Origin: Rhizobium tumorigenes
GTDB taxonomy: Bacteria; Pseudomonadota; Alphaproteobacteria; Rhizobiales; Rhizobiaceae
Direction of reading: 5' to 3'
NCBI RefSeq assembly: GCF_003240565.2
Contig: NZ_CP117255.1
Location: 3,401,501-3,465,500 of the forward strand
Length of the DNA stretch: 64,000 bases
Both the position numbers and the translations under genes were made by a program. The notes under the pieces are model-generated. The model made no database searches. It saw nothing but the letters and a program-made list of their open reading frames with translations, and was not told where the DNA came from. This document shows positions 53,728 through 62,530 of this stretch, in pieces. Each line of letters opens with the position of its first letter. Position 1 is the stretch's first letter.

Positions 53728-54624
53728 TCAGTGCTCCCAGAAGTAAACGGTCGCTGGCTCCGGCTCCCAGACACGCGCGGCCTCGATGCCGGGCAGGCTG
53801 ACCAATGCCCGGTATTCCGAACCGAAGGCGACATACTGGTCGGTCTCGGCCATCACGGCAGGCTTGCAGGCGATGGCATCGCGCAGCACGCCGAAACCGG
53901 ATTTGGTGCCGACGACGAAGGTGAAGAAGCCGTCGAGATCGTCGACAGCACCTTCCAGTGCCGCTCCAAGGTTTTTGCCCTTGGCCATTTCAGCCGTCAG
54001 ATAGGCGGCCGCGACTTCGGAATCGTTCTCTGTCTCGAAGCGCATGCCCTGATGCTTTAGCGAGCGGCGCAGGTTGTTGTGGTTGGAGAGCGAGCCGTTG
54101 TGCACCAGGCACTGGTCCGAGCCTGTGGAAAACGGATGGGCGCCGAGCGTGGTGACCGCAGACTCCGTCGCCATGCGGGTGTGGCCGATGCCGTGCGTAC
54201 CGGACATGTCGGCGACGCCGAAGCGCGCCACGACATCGCGCGGCAGGCCGGTTTCCTTATAGATCTCGATCGAATCGCCGCTGCTCATCACGCGGATATC
54301 CGGGCGAAGTTCGCCCAGCGCCGAGCGGGCATCATCCAGCTTGTCTTTCGGGAGTGTAATGACGGCATGGCTGCTCTTGATCTCAACCGCAATCGTCTGC
54401 CCCAGCGCCTCTTCCAGCTCTGCCTGAAGTCCGGCAAAATCCTTCGCAGGCGTCGCGGATTGCACGGTGATCTTGGCGTCGCGCCCTTGAGAGCCCCCGT
54501 AGATCGCGATACCAGCCGAATCCGGCCCACGGTCGGTCATCGTCACCAGCATCGTGGACAGCATCGCGCCCAGCTGGGGTTCCAGGCTTTTGTCCTTGAG
54601 GAACAGGCCGACAATGCCGCACAT
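53728..54624 (-). CDS. mgsA: N-methylglutamate synthase amidotransferase subunit, MgsA (GlxB type)
   Basis: 298 residues, class II glutamine amidotransferase (Ntn hydrolase). The N-terminal Met is followed directly by nucleophile Cys 2 (MCGIVGLFLKDKSLEP), and GHTRMATESAVTTLGAHPF plus LVHNGSLSNHNNLRRSL are the substrate-binding segments of this class. In MgsABC it releases methylamine from gamma-glutamylmethylamide for transfer to MgsC. First gene of the mgsABC set, 105 bases downstream of glxA, with an AT-rich leader at 54625-54729. In S. meliloti it is glxB. Confidence 0.9.
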   Translation of the reverse strand: MCGIVGLFLKDKSLEPQLGAMLSTMLVTMTDRGPDSAGIAIYGGSQGRDAKITVQSATPAKDFAGLQAELEEALGQTIAVEIKSSHAVITLPKDKLDDARSALGELRPDIRVMSSGDSIEIYKETGLPRDVVARFGVADMSGTHGIGHTRMATESAVTTLGAHPFSTGSDQCLVHNGSLSNHNNLRRSLKHQGMRFETENDSEVAAAYLTAEMAKGKNLGAALEGAVDDLDGFFTFVVGTKSGFGVLRDAIACKPAVMAETDQYVAFGSEYRALVSLPGIEAARVWEPEPATVYFWEH

Positions 54625-54729
54625 GATAAAATTCTCCGAGTGATCGTTGCGAGAGGCCTAGCAAGAATCTCAAGTATCTTCAACTAGGAAGAAAATAAAT
54701 TTCCTTTAAAGAAAGATCGATTGAATGCT

Positions 54730-55692
54730 TCAGTTTGTCTTGCGGTCAGTTTTCGGAGATCCGCCGTAAGCCTGCCGGTAGCAGCGCGAAAAATGTCCGG
54801 GGTTGGAGAAGCCGCAGGCAAAGGCAATCTCCGAGATGGAAAGGCTGCTCTGCTGCAGCAGCTTTCGTGCGTGGGCCAGCCTTATCCGGCGGTATTCGGA
54901 AAGGAATGTCGAGTTAAGTCTGGTTGCAAACAGCCGGTCGAGATGGCGGGGCGTGATCCGCGCGAAGATCGCCATCGCCTTGCGATCGAGCGGCTGCTCG
55001 ATCGTCGTCTCCATCTTCTCGATCACCGCAAGCAGGATAGGATGGTGCGTGCCATGGCGCTCGGCCTCGGAAGCCCGCTGCGGCTCTGCGGCCGAACTGA
55101 CATGCCTGTGCAGGTACCAGTCGCTCACCCGGCGGGCAAAATCTGCACCCATGCGGGCCGCAATGATCGCGTGCAGCATGTCAAGTGGCGCGACGCCACC
55201 GCCGCAGGTCAGCCGCTTGCCGTCGATGATGTAGCGCGCCTGCAGCGGTGTCATGCCGGGAAAATCCTCGATTAGCGCCGGGGCATGCTCCCAGTGGATG
55301 GTGAAGCGCTCGCCGGAGAGAAGTCCGGCTGCGGCCAGCAGGTACGGCCCACCAGAGATGCCGCCGATGCGTACCCCGTCCCGATCGAGCGCCCGGAGCG
55401 CGCTATAGACGCCTGGCCAGTTCCATTCGTCCGGATGGCCGCCGGCAACCACGAAGACCGTGTGCAGCCGCTCACCGCGACCCGGCAGAGGTTCCGCGGG
55501 CACCTGCACGCCATTCGAGGCGACTGCGAATACACCTTGCGGTGAGAACACACGAAAGCGATAGATTTCCCGACCGGCAAGGAGATTGGCCGCCCTCAGC
55601 GGCTCCACCGCCGAGGCATAGCACATCAGCGCGAAGCCTGGGATCAGGATGAAGCCAATTTCCTGGACATTGCTGTTTTCGCTGTCGCGCAT
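54730..55692 (-). CDS. GlxA-family AraC-type transcriptional regulator
   Basis: 320 residues from ATG 55692; the frame opens to 55776. The N-terminal DJ-1/PfpI-like domain (about 15-190; GFILIPGFALMCYASAVEPL, GLLSGERFTIHWEH) is followed by an AraC-type double HTH at the C-terminus (RKAMAIFARITPRHLDRLF, SISEIAFACGFSNPGHFSRCY). Directly upstream of mgsABC-osmC-gmaS on the same strand; in Rhizobium the same arrangement is glxA-glxBCD-glnT. It likely senses an amine or glutamate derivative and activates the cluster. Confidence 0.88.
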   Translation of the reverse strand: MRDSENSNVQEIGFILIPGFALMCYASAVEPLRAANLLAGREIYRFRVFSPQGVFAVASNGVQVPAEPLPGRGERLHTVFVVAGGHPDEWNWPGVYSALRALDRDGVRIGGISGGPYLLAAAGLLSGERFTIHWEHAPALIEDFPGMTPLQARYIIDGKRLTCGGGVAPLDMLHAIIAARMGADFARRVSDWYLHRHVSSAAEPQRASEAERHGTHHPILLAVIEKMETTIEQPLDRKAMAIFARITPRHLDRLFATRLNSTFLSEYRRIRLAHARKLLQQSSLSISEIAFACGFSNPGHFSRCYRQAYGGSPKTDRKTN

Positions 55693-55795
55693 CACGTTTG
55701 CCCCAAGCCGGTAGCCCATAGCGATGCGGAGTGGAAGCGCGGTCCGGGAAAGACAAGTCGTGTCCCTGCGGACCATCGCCGGTCTTTGCTCTCGC

Positions 55796-56866
55796 TTATT
55801 TTACGGTCGCGCTGCATGCTTTCGCCATACGCTGGTTCTTGGCCACAGTTGCCAGCAGCGCCATCTGCGGCCGGTCCGGTGTCTTGCGCGGTTGCACGTT
55901 AAGCGGCTCGCTCTCCGGCCACCAGTCGCCCGCCGCCCAATAGCTCCAGCCGAGCCAGACGTCGCTGTTCTTGCCTAGGATGTCGAGCATACTCTGAAGC
56001 CCATCGAGGCAGGGCTGATTGCCGGCGGCGCCGAACTCGCCCAGAAATCCCCGTTTATGGTTCTGCCTCAGCCAGTTGGTGACTTCAGTGATACCGGTGC
56101 GTGCCTTGTCAGTGCCTTCGCAGAGAGCATGGGTTCCCGACCAGTCAGCATCGAGATACTGGTGAAATTCGTAGGCGTAGAAATCGAGCGGGTCCGTTAC
56201 GCCAAGCATGACGTCGGCGTTGGAGCCGCCGCCGAGCCTGTCCTCGCTCCATGAGTGGGCGCCGGTCCAGATTGTCCCGGGAACAAGGATGAGATTGCGG
56301 GCGCCGACCGCGCGGATCCTGCCGATCGCGGTATTGGCTGCTTTCAGCCAGTCCGGCGCCTTGATATCGTTTGGCTCGTTCATCAGGCCGAAGACTGTGC
56401 TTGGCTGGTTGGCGAAGGCGCCGCCAAGCCGGGACCAGAAGTCACCGAATGCATCATCGGTGACCGGATCCTGCGAAATCGTCACCTTGTCGTAACGGGC
56501 GTAATTGTGCGGGTCGAGAATGACCGTCATGCCGTTCTTGTGGATCCGGTCGACGGCCGCCTTCAGGCGCGAAAGTTCTTCGTCATCGAGTTTCTCGTTC
56601 AGCTTGGGCTGAAGCCTCTCCCAAAGGAAAGGCAGGCGCACGACATTCATGTCCTTGCCGGCAAAGTAATGCACGGTTGCCTGCGTAGGATAGGTGTAGT
56701 CCGTCCCTGCGACGCCATCGCGATCACCGTACTCAGCGCCCGAGAGATTGATCCCGCGATAGCAAAGCCCCGCTGCCTCGCCGCTGCCGGCGAAGGTCAC
56801 GAGCCCTGTCAGAGCCGCCGAAAGCATCGCAAACCTGCGCGCCATGTCAGCGATCGAGATTTTCAT
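55796..56866 (-). CDS. Secreted glycoside hydrolase family 5 (endoglucanase-like)
   Basis: 356 residues from ATG 56866. Signal peptide AMLSAALTGLVTFAGSGEA, cleaved near AAG. GH5 barrel with catalytic acid/base Glu in VFGLMNEPND and nucleophile Glu in FLGEFGAAG; other conserved pieces are VVRLPFLWERLQPKLNE, VILDPHNYARY, and YEFHQYLDADWSGTH. Extracellular or periplasmic beta-glucan/cellulose cleavage. Lies opposite to the CapD gene; may trim a surface polysaccharide. Confidence 0.87.
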   Translation of the reverse strand: MKISIADMARRFAMLSAALTGLVTFAGSGEAAGLCYRGINLSGAEYGDRDGVAGTDYTYPTQATVHYFAGKDMNVVRLPFLWERLQPKLNEKLDDEELSRLKAAVDRIHKNGMTVILDPHNYARYDKVTISQDPVTDDAFGDFWSRLGGAFANQPSTVFGLMNEPNDIKAPDWLKAANTAIGRIRAVGARNLILVPGTIWTGAHSWSEDRLGGGSNADVMLGVTDPLDFYAYEFHQYLDADWSGTHALCEGTDKARTGITEVTNWLRQNHKRGFLGEFGAAGNQPCLDGLQSMLDILGKNSDVWLGWSYWAAGDWWPESEPLNVQPRKTPDRPQMALLATVAKNQRMAKACSATVK

Positions 56867-57148
56867 ATCAGTCGCCCACGGGTTAGCGGTCTCGGCCGCG
56901 CGTTTATACTCTCTGCATACAGACAGGTTCCCGGCAGGTCCAGAGATTGGCATCCGCAGATCTGCCACCCGTTTAAGGACTTGGGATTATCCCTTTCAAA
57001 ACAATAACCGCGCCGGAGGTTTTCCTTTTGCCGCGAGCGGTGATTTTGCGCTATAGCGTTGCTAAAGACGACGCGCGGCTGTCTCGCGCAATTGCCTTTT
57101 GCTGTTGGAAGCAGCAAGAGATACTTGGTGTGCTGGAGACGGGCGAAT

Positions 57149-59155
57149 ATGCCCGGAGGAAATGCAATTGCGGACTGGGATGACCGGCGCCTGAGGAAAT
57201 TGTTGATGGTACCTGCCGATCGGCTCGTTCTGCCCTTTTTGGCTTTGCCGCGCGTAACAAAGCGCGCCTTTGCACTCCTGGTTGATTCAAGCCTCTGTGT
57301 ACTTACGGTGTGGTTTGCCTATTGCCTGCGACTTGACGGGTGGGTGATCCTCGAGGGTGTCGAATGGGTCCCCGCCTTTGTTTCGCTCCTGCTTGCGATA
57401 CCGATCTTCATCGTGCTGGGGCTTTACCGCGCGATCTTCCGCTATGCCGGGCTGTCAGCGTTCATGACGGTGGTCAAGGCGGTGGCGATCTACGGCCTGG
57501 CCTTCATGACGATCTTCACCGCGATCAGCATTCCAGGCGTGCCGCGCACCGTCGGCATATTGCAGCCGTTGCTGTTGCTGATCGCCGTCGGGTTGTCGCG
57601 CATGTGGACCCGCTACTGGCTCGGAAACGCTTATCAGCGGCTTCTGAACCGCAACTCGCTGGCGAAAGTTCTGATCTATGGCGCCGGCGCCTCCGGTCGT
57701 CAGCTCGCCGCAGCCCTTGCTGCCAGCTCTGAGCTAAACGTCGTCGGCTTTCTCGACGATGACAGACACTTGCATGGCAGCATCATGGCCGGGCTTCCAA
57801 TCTACGATCCTGCCGACCTGCCGGCACTCGTCGCTACTGGCGAGACACGCGACGTGTTGCTGGCGTTGCCGAATGCGACCCGGCAACGCCGCAACGAGAT
57901 TCTGGAGGCGATTCGCAAGGCCCGCGTGACCGTCCGCACTATGCCCGACCTGACCGCCTTGGCGCAGGGACGTGTGGCCGTGTCCGACTTGCGGGAACTC
58001 GATATCGAGGACCTGCTGGGCCGCGATGTCATCGCGCCCGACCAGGCTTTGCTCGATCGCAATATTCGCGGAAAGGTCGTCATGGTGACCGGTGCGGGAG
58101 GCTCGATCGGCAGTGAGTTGTGCCGGCAGATCGTCAAGAACCGTCCCTCGAGCCTGTTGCTGGTAGAGCAGAACGAATTCGGCCTCTATCTCATCCTGGG
58201 CGAGCTTGAGAAGGCGGCGATGGCGATCCAGGATGCCGAGATCCGCATCATCCCTTTTCTTGCCTCCGTTCGCGACGGCCCGCGTCTGGAGCAGATCATG
58301 TCGGCCTGGAAGCCGAGCACCGTCTACCACGCTGCCGCCTACAAGCACGTGCCGCTCGTCGAGTACAACCCTGCCGAAGGCATCAAGAACAACGTCACCG
58401 GGACCGTCGCCGCAGCCAAGGCAGCCCAAAAGGCGGGAGTCGAGAATTTCGTCCTCATCAGCACGGACAAGGCGGTTCGCCCGACCAATATCATGGGCGC
58501 GAGCAAGCGACTGGCGGAGATGGTGCTGCAGGCCCTCGACGCCGATCGCGTCACCAGCGGTACGACCACGAGTTTTTCGATGGTCCGCTTCGGCAACGTG
58601 CTGGGTTCATCGGGTTCCGTCGTGCCGCTGTTTCGCCAGCAGATCCGCGACGGGGGCCCGGTTACGCTTACCCATCCGGAGATCACCCGCTATTTCATGA
58701 CAATCCCGGAAGCCTCGCAACTGGTCATCCAGGCAGGCGCCATGGCCTCGGGCGGCGATGTCTTTCTGCTCGACATGGGAGAGCCGGTCCGCATTGTTGA
58801 TCTCGCCCGTCGCATGGTTGAGCTTTCCGGCTTCAGCGTTCTGGACGACGATAATCCGGAGGGCGATATCGAATTGCGGATTACCGGCCTGCGTCCCGGC
58901 GAAAAACTATTCGAGGAACTGCTGATCGGCGACAATCCACAGCCGACGCCGCATCCGCGCATCATGCGGGCTCGCGAGGATTTTCTTAGGTGGCCGGAAT
59001 TGACCGAACGCCTGGCGGCGCTGGAGAAGGCATTGGATGAAAATGACATTCCGCTCGCGCAGGCCATCCTGAAGATGCTGGTCTCCGGCTATGCCCCGAA
59101 CGGAGATGTGGTTGATCTGGTATTTCGCGAACGCGAGGCAGATACCGCCGCATAG
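57149..59155 (+). CDS. Nucleotide-sugar 4,6-dehydratase/epimerase, CapD/WbpM type
   Basis: 668 residues from ATG 57149 (GGAG upstream); ATG 57206 with AGGAAA is an alternative and the frame opens to 57059. Four TM helices at the N-terminus (ALLVDSSLCVLTVWFAYCL, FVSLLLAIPIFIVLGLYRAI, PLLLLIAVGLSRMWT), then a CoA-binding-like Rossmann fold (IYGAGASGRQLAAALA) and a large SDR domain (MVTGAGGSIGSELCRQI, MGASKRLAEMVLQAL). Membrane-bound UDP-GlcNAc/ UDP-N-acetylhexosamine 4,6-dehydratase by family, for O-antigen or capsule sugars. Next to GT25 and GH5 genes. Confidence 0.9.
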   Translation: MPGGNAIADWDDRRLRKLLMVPADRLVLPFLALPRVTKRAFALLVDSSLCVLTVWFAYCLRLDGWVILEGVEWVPAFVSLLLAIPIFIVLGLYRAIFRYAGLSAFMTVVKAVAIYGLAFMTIFTAISIPGVPRTVGILQPLLLLIAVGLSRMWTRYWLGNAYQRLLNRNSLAKVLIYGAGASGRQLAAALAASSELNVVGFLDDDRHLHGSIMAGLPIYDPADLPALVATGETRDVLLALPNATRQRRNEILEAIRKARVTVRTMPDLTALAQGRVAVSDLRELDIEDLLGRDVIAPDQALLDRNIRGKVVMVTGAGGSIGSELCRQIVKNRPSSLLLVEQNEFGLYLILGELEKAAMAIQDAEIRIIPFLASVRDGPRLEQIMSAWKPSTVYHAAAYKHVPLVEYNPAEGIKNNVTGTVAAAKAAQKAGVENFVLISTDKAVRPTNIMGASKRLAEMVLQALDADRVTSGTTTSFSMVRFGNVLGSSGSVVPLFRQQIRDGGPVTLTHPEITRYFMTIPEASQLVIQAGAMASGGDVFLLDMGEPVRIVDLARRMVELSGFSVLDDDNPEGDIELRITGLRPGEKLFEELLIGDNPQPTPHPRIMRAREDFLRWPELTERLAALEKALDENDIPLAQAILKMLVSGYAPNGDVVDLVFREREADTAA

Positions 59156-59197
59156 ACCGGTTCGCGGTCTTCTGTGTTCGCTTAGCGCCTGGATTTT

Positions 59198-60022
59198 CTA
59201 GCGGCTGATCCGTTGGCATCCCCATGTCGCATAGAACCATCGTCGCAGCTGGTCGTGGGCGCGGAACCAGTGGGTCGTCATGCGCAGCATGAAGTGTCGC
59301 TTGGCAGCCTTGTAATGCGACCTCTTGCCGATCGTCGTATCTCTTCGATGTGGGCTGAATGTCACGAGATTGTCTTCCGTCGAAAACGTCTGGACGCCGG
59401 TGGACCAGCCCCGTTCGAGAGCGACATCGTAAGGCAACAGAACCGTATTCAACCTTTTTACCAGCTTCAATGCCGCCTCGCGGGTGACGATGTAGCATGC
59501 GGCCGAGCCCTGAGGTCCATGCAGACAGCGGCCGACGACATCGCCTAGCGCGGTCATGGCGACAGGCCTGAAACCGACCTTACGGTGATTGGCGAGCTTG
59601 ATGACGCTGCCCTCGGTGGCGGACACGGCCGCGACAGCCGCCATGGCCCGCGGGATAAGTGCCGCGTTGAGGTCGACATCGTCCTCGATGATGACGGCCA
59701 TTGCATCCCCACTGGCCACGAAGGTTTCAAGTGCCAGCAGGTGGCTTCGATAACAGCCGTACTCGCCGGCGAGGATCGTGCGGCCGTTGTGATAACTGAA
59801 AGAGCGAGGATGAAAGCCGACGCGCTCATCCTCAAGAACTGATTGACCATCCACCGCTGCAACGCGAACAAGGTTCAGGCCGTGCTGGACAGCCTGGTTT
59901 CGGAGGCGGTTCCAGCGCTCGATGCTGCGATCCAGGTTGATGACGTAAATGACAATCGGAGACGCGGGGACTGCCTTGTCAATTCCGTAACCGGCATCCT
60001 TCCGCTCGACCCGTTCAAGCAT
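59198..60022 (-). CDS. Glycosyltransferase family 25 (LPS glycan)
   Basis: 274 residues. GT25 signature order: IYVINLDRSIERWNRLRNQA, LAGEYGCYRSHLLALE, AVIIEDDVDLNAALIP (DxD site), and QGSAACYIVTREAALKL. Cytosolic, no signal peptide; a basic C-terminal segment could sit on the membrane face. Convergent with the CapD gene, 42 bases away. Probably adds galactose or another hexose to LPS or exopolysaccharide core. Confidence 0.87.
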   Translation of the reverse strand: MLERVERKDAGYGIDKAVPASPIVIYVINLDRSIERWNRLRNQAVQHGLNLVRVAAVDGQSVLEDERVGFHPRSFSYHNGRTILAGEYGCYRSHLLALETFVASGDAMAVIIEDDVDLNAALIPRAMAAVAAVSATEGSVIKLANHRKVGFRPVAMTALGDVVGRCLHGPQGSAACYIVTREAALKLVKRLNTVLLPYDVALERGWSTGVQTFSTEDNLVTFSPHRRDTTIGKRSHYKAAKRHFMLRMTTHWFRAHDQLRRWFYATWGCQRISR

Positions 60023-60328
60023 TCACCTAACTCCTGACAGATCAGCACGACTTACACGTCACAAAACCGGAAATGATTGGACATATGCCTTACAGTTATC
60101 GCAACTTTTCCTCATCCCAACCTAATGCCACGCCGCCCGGGGGAGTTCAAGCGTGTCCGGGATCGCCATTTGTGACAGGCTGTTACGTTGGGACATCGGT
60201 TTCAGCAAGATGTGATGAGGCCGCGCCGCCTTTGTAAAGCTCCCGGCTTTCCCTCGGTTCCGCTAATGACTATATGCGGACAGCATGGGGCGTTGCGCAA
60301 TGTTCCCCCAGCAGAAGGGTCGGCGTTC
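60023..60328. other. Intergenic region, no supported gene
   Basis: 306 bases between divergent GT25 and a secreted small protein. Plus-strand frame from 60188 belongs to the upstream part of the next gene's open frame but has no ribosome site there. No clear promoter hexamers; AGAAGG at 60313-60318 serves the downstream ATG. Confidence 0.4.
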
Positions 60329-60649
60329 ATGTGGATAATGAGAGTTGCTCTGGTCGGAGCCACGCTGTTTGCCCTGACACCCTACCACGTCTTTGCCGAA
60401 GGTGAGGGTAAGCTCACATGGAGCAAGCCGATCTATCCCTACAAGAATTTGCCAGGCGTCACGGCACCACAGGAATTTAAAGAAAAGTTTAAGTGCTGGA
60501 CGCGCTTGGCCGACCTCGATTTCGGCTATCGCAGCTTCTACCGCGACTATCCGCGCCTGGTCTACGTTTGCGACCAGAACGGCGTCATTTCCGAAAGCAC
60601 CCGCCCACCCAACTACAGCTACTGGCAATACAACAATCGTAATCGCTGA
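60329..60649 (+). CDS. Small secreted protein, unknown function
   Basis: 106 residues from ATG 60329 with AGAAGG upstream. A signal peptide (WIMRVALVGATLFALTPYHVFAEG) is followed by KLTWSKPIYPYKNLPGV and a charged aromatic-rich mature domain with two cysteines (FKCWTRL, VYVCDQNG). The pattern suggests a periplasmic protein with one disulfide. No family recognised. Upstream of the tRNA-Leu gene, opposite strand. Confidence 0.72.
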   Translation: MWIMRVALVGATLFALTPYHVFAEGEGKLTWSKPIYPYKNLPGVTAPQEFKEKFKCWTRLADLDFGYRSFYRDYPRLVYVCDQNGVISESTRPPNYSYWQYNNRNR

Positions 60650-60770
60650 CCCGTCCAACAACGAGTTTCGCGCAGCGTAAAAACAGCAAAAGACACCCCC
60701 GAAGGGGCGTCCGCTAACAATCATTGTGAAAGCTAAGCTGTTGATCTGGCAGAGATCAAAAATGGAATGG

Positions 60771-60854
60771 TGCCCAGAAGAGGACTCGAACCTCCACACC
60801 CTTTCGGGTACCAGCACCTGAAGCTGGCGCGTCTACCAATTCCGCCATCTGGGC
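60771..60854 (-). tRNA. tRNA-Leu (anticodon CAG)
   Basis: 84 nucleotides reading GCCCAGA at the 5' acceptor stem and TCTGGGC plus discriminator A at the 3' end. The anticodon arm is CCAGC TTCAGGT GCTGG, giving CAG in the loop, and a variable arm TACCCGAAAGGGTG plus T arm GAGGTTCGAGTCCTC complete a class II leucine tRNA. CCA is not encoded. No integrase or repeated attachment site is seen in the flanks. Confidence 0.97.
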
Positions 60855-60935
60855 GACGGTCAGGCATGTAAGGGGGTCGTCCGCTGCTGTCAACAGCGTT
60901 TTTGAAGTTTTGATGTCATTCCCAGAAAAAGCGAC

Positions 60936-62366
60936 TCAATGGCCCGTTCGGGCATAACTGCGGACGAGATCAAGTCCTTGGACCAAAAGCGTCTTTGCCT
61001 CGTTTTCGCTGGCTGCCTCGACATAGCAGCGCATTTCCGGGGCATTGCCCGAGGGACGGAAATGGATCATCCGGCCGTCTTCCAGCATGACTTGTAGGCC
61101 GTCTATGTCGCTCGTTGAGGCCACAGATCCAACAGGTGCCAGAAACGCAGCCAGATTGCCCTTCGAGGCGCGCAGATGCGCCATCAGCGCGCCGCTGGTC
61201 TCGAGTGCGAAGTTCTCCAGCCGGTCGGCTGCGGCAAAGGGCAGGCTGTAGCCGGCGGCGACCTGGGACAGCGTCTTCTTCGAAGCCGCTGCGGCATGGA
61301 GCGTGGCAAGGATTGGCAGAAAGCTGTCGCGCGTCGGCAGGGGATGGATGGTCGTGCCGTTGACGGTAAAGGCGCTCGCCGTCAACGTGCCGCCATTGGC
61401 CTCGAAACCCATGACGCCCGGCCGGCCGGCCGCCAGCGCGGCGTTCATGCCAGCGATCACATAGGGCGAGCCGACGCGGGTGCGGGTGACGCTGTAGCGG
61501 CCGGCTGTCTCGATACCGGAATTGGAGGTGACAGGCGTGACAAGCACGCCGGCACCGAGGAAATTGGCGGCGATGAGACCGAGGAGGTCGCCGCGCAGCG
61601 GCTCGCCGTGTTCGTCCGAGACGAGTGGCCGGTCGCCGTCGCCATCGGCGGAGACGATGGCATCGAGCCGGTGTTCGTTCGTCCATCCGCGGAGCAGTTC
61701 GACCGTCTGGGCAGAAACGGCTTCTGTATCGACCGGGATGAATGTGTCGGAGCGACCGAGCGGCACGACGCGGGCGCCGTAATGAGCCAGGACTTGCCCC
61801 AGCAGGTCGCGGGCGACCGTGCTGTGCTCGTAGACGCCGACGGTCAGGCCCGAAAGGCTGCCTGCTGGCAGCAGTGCGGCGTTGCGGCTCAAGAACTGTG
61901 CCTCAGCCTGCTCGCCGCGCTTATCCGCGCTGGCAGGCGAGGCATCGATGGCGGTGTCGCCGATGGCGCACGCTTCCGCTGTGATGGCTTCTTCGTCCTG
62001 CTTGTCGATTTCGCCATCCGGGCGGTAGAATTTGATGCCGTTGCGATCAGCCGGAATATGAGAGCCGGTCACCATCAGGCTCGCGGCTCCGAGTTCCAGG
62101 CCAAAAAGCGCCAGCGCTGGCGTGGCGATGGCGCCGCAGTCGATCGGCAGGAGGCCGGCGCGCGCCAGCGCCCCGATGCAGGTCGCAGCAACTGATGGGC
62201 TCGACTCGCGAAAATCTCGACCGACGAGAATGGGGTCGCCGGCCCTGGCATGGCCGCTTGAGAGGAGATGACGGGCAAATGCCATCGCATAGAGAGCCGA
62301 GGCGCGGCCTTCGAGATCGACAGAAAGGCCGCGAAGGCCGCTCGTTCCAAATTTCAGACTGCTCAC
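60936..62366 (-). CDS. Phosphomannomutase/phosphoglucomutase
   Basis: 476 residues, alpha-D-phosphohexomutase superfamily. The phosphoserine loop is LMVTGSHIPADRNG with attacking Ser 102; magnesium-binding Asp 241, 243 and 245 are in SADGDGDRPL; sugar-binding GFEANGGTLTAS follows; a C-terminal phosphate-binding loop is RPSGNAPEMRCYVE near residue 440. Interconverts mannose-6-P and mannose-1-P (or glucose analogues) for nucleotide-sugar synthesis, feeding the LPS genes nearby. Confidence 0.9.
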   Translation of the reverse strand: MSSLKFGTSGLRGLSVDLEGRASALYAMAFARHLLSSGHARAGDPILVGRDFRESSPSVAATCIGALARAGLLPIDCGAIATPALALFGLELGAASLMVTGSHIPADRNGIKFYRPDGEIDKQDEEAITAEACAIGDTAIDASPASADKRGEQAEAQFLSRNAALLPAGSLSGLTVGVYEHSTVARDLLGQVLAHYGARVVPLGRSDTFIPVDTEAVSAQTVELLRGWTNEHRLDAIVSADGDGDRPLVSDEHGEPLRGDLLGLIAANFLGAGVLVTPVTSNSGIETAGRYSVTRTRVGSPYVIAGMNAALAAGRPGVMGFEANGGTLTASAFTVNGTTIHPLPTRDSFLPILATLHAAAASKKTLSQVAAGYSLPFAAADRLENFALETSGALMAHLRASKGNLAAFLAPVGSVASTSDIDGLQVMLEDGRMIHFRPSGNAPEMRCYVEAASENEAKTLLVQGLDLVRSYARTGH

Positions 62367-62530
62367 GCGATAACTCCCGACATTGATAAGGCTTTATGGC
62401 GCAGGACCGAAGATCGATCAACCGACGCAAAAGCTCGGACGCAACAGGTTTGGCTCTGCGCATTTGGGCAGGACATGATGGTGTCCTATATAGCCTACCA
62501 TATGACGCGCGAAAGAAAGCGGCACGGGAA

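Noticed and set aside
60771..60854. Integration site at the tRNA-Leu gene
   Set aside because: No integrase, no direct repeat of the tRNA 3' end and no shift in gene content on either side.
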